Below are positions 6,147-6,297 of a DNA stretch of 6,297 nucleotides, piece by piece. Origin of the DNA: JBBQIY01 sp964618405. GTDB lineage: Bacteria; Verrucomicrobiota; Kiritimatiellia; RFP12; UBA3636. The position numbers and the translations under genes are program-made. Position 1 is the stretch's first letter, and every line of letters starts with the position of its first letter. The notes beneath the pieces were generated by a model that was not told the DNA's origin, searched no databases, and saw only the letters and a list, made by a program, of their open reading frames with translations. The stretch is taken from contig CAZUAY010000232.1 in NCBI GenBank assembly GCA_964618405.1, positions 1 to 6,297 of the forward strand, written 5' to 3'.

Positions 6147-6178
6147 ACTATACTCGAAAACCGGTAAATGCGCATCAA
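6147..6178 (-). promoter_or_regulatory. Weak candidate argS promoter
   Basis: On the minus strand TATAGT (6152-6147) matches a sigma-70 -10 box at five of six positions. A TTGATG (6178-6173) lies 20 bases upstream, which is longer than ideal. If this -10 is used, transcription starts at about 6140-6138, giving a leaderless or nearly leaderless argS message. That would fit the absence of a Shine-Dalgarno sequence. Support is pattern only. Confidence 0.22.
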
Positions 6179-6195
6179 AATAGTTTGGCGCCCAC

Positions 6196-6235
6196 GTAAT
6201 CGGTCAGGCACAGGGGGCTGTGCCTGACCGATTAC
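6196..6235 (-). repeat. Palindromic intergenic element, right copy: perfect 18-bp hairpin
   Basis: Bases 6196-6213 and 6218-6235 are perfect reverse complements over 18 bp and enclose a 4-nt loop (GGGG on plus, CCCC on minus). The arm contains GTAATCGGTCAGGC, shared with 354-367 of the left copy. The 30 bases at 6222-6251 match the reverse complement of 338-367 with a single difference. There is no T tract on either side, so an intrinsic terminator is unlikely. The hairpin ends 57 bp before the argS start. Dispersed palindromes of REP type, a non-autonomous mobile element, or a regulatory RNA structure would all give this appearance. Confidence 0.85.
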
Positions 6236-6238
6236 AGT

Positions 6239-6266
6239 CGCGAGTCGCTAGTGGCTAGTCGCTAGT
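6239..6266 (-). repeat. Heptanucleotide tandem array beside the hairpin
   Basis: On the minus strand four consecutive 7-mers read ACTAGCG (6266-6260), ACTAGCC (6259-6253), ACTAGCG (6252-6246) and ACTCGCG (6245-6239), followed by ACT. The left copy of the element has only two such units (337-350). The array directly abuts the palindrome in both copies, so it looks like a constant part of the element with a variable unit count. Confidence 0.75.
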
Positions 6267-6274
6267 ACGACTCC

Positions 6275-6289
6275 GGCCTCACCGAGGCC
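6275..6289. repeat. Short inverted repeat at the right edge
   Basis: GGCCTC (6275-6280) and GAGGCC (6284-6289) form a 6-bp stem with a 3-nt loop. It could be part of a transcript end from a gene beyond the window, or more of the intergenic repeat. No T run is visible before the window ends, and the left element copy has no equivalent. Short GC-rich stems of this size occur by chance. Confidence 0.2.
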
Positions 6290-6297
6290 AGCCACAG

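Noticed and set aside
6196..6266. CRISPR array or intrinsic terminator
   Set aside because: The tandem units are only 7 bp with no spacers, so this is not CRISPR. The strong hairpin lacks a T tract on either strand.
6139..6297. T-box riboswitch or other tRNA-sensing leader for argS
   Set aside because: No T-box sequence, specifier-loop architecture or terminator/antiterminator pair is visible. The hairpin belongs to a repeat also found before gmk.

Overview
The window is a compact bacterial chromosome segment with moderate GC content. It holds five confidently coded genes in two groups that meet tail to tail, framed by repeat-rich intergenic DNA at both ends. The taxon cannot be fixed from sequence alone. 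Three things hint at an uncultured Gram-negative-type lineage, possibly of the PVC group (Verrucomicrobiota, Kiritimatiellota, Lentisphaerota): a stand-alone CoaC-type decarboxylase, a cytosolic receiver plus Ser/Thr kinase fusion beside housekeeping genes, and dispersed palindromic repeats. This is a tentative inference.

Layout. Bases 1-513 contain no full gene. A minus-strand open frame runs off the left edge, and its first part is formed by a GGATATTCC-type repeat. A diverged inverted copy of that repeat and a palindromic element (337-399) follow, then the gmk leader. Bases 514-3085 (+) hold gmk (guanylate kinase), a CoaC-type phosphopantothenoylcysteine decarboxylase, and a degenerate receiver domain fused to a Hanks-type Ser/Thr kinase. 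They are closely spaced and look like one operon. Bases 3078-6138 (-) hold argS and, 37 bp downstream of it, a GspF/PilC-family inner-membrane platform protein. The kinase and platform genes converge and overlap by 8 bp. Bases 6139-6297 hold the argS upstream region with a second copy of the palindromic element, here a perfect 18-bp hairpin beside a heptanucleotide tandem array.

Function. Three genes are basic metabolism: GMP to GDP, a step of coenzyme A synthesis, and charging of tRNA-Arg. The other two are more specialised: a probable signalling kinase, and a type II secretion or type IV pilus platform protein without its usual ATPase partner in view. Nothing here shows that the kinase acts on the secretion protein.

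The most notable non-coding observation is that the two palindromic elements share 29 of 30 bases. They lie in inverted orientation within the window, so each has the same orientation relative to the gene it precedes (gmk on the left, argS on the right). They differ in heptad number and in the state of the hairpin. No CRISPR array, RNA gene, insertion sequence or clear new defence or mobile system was found.
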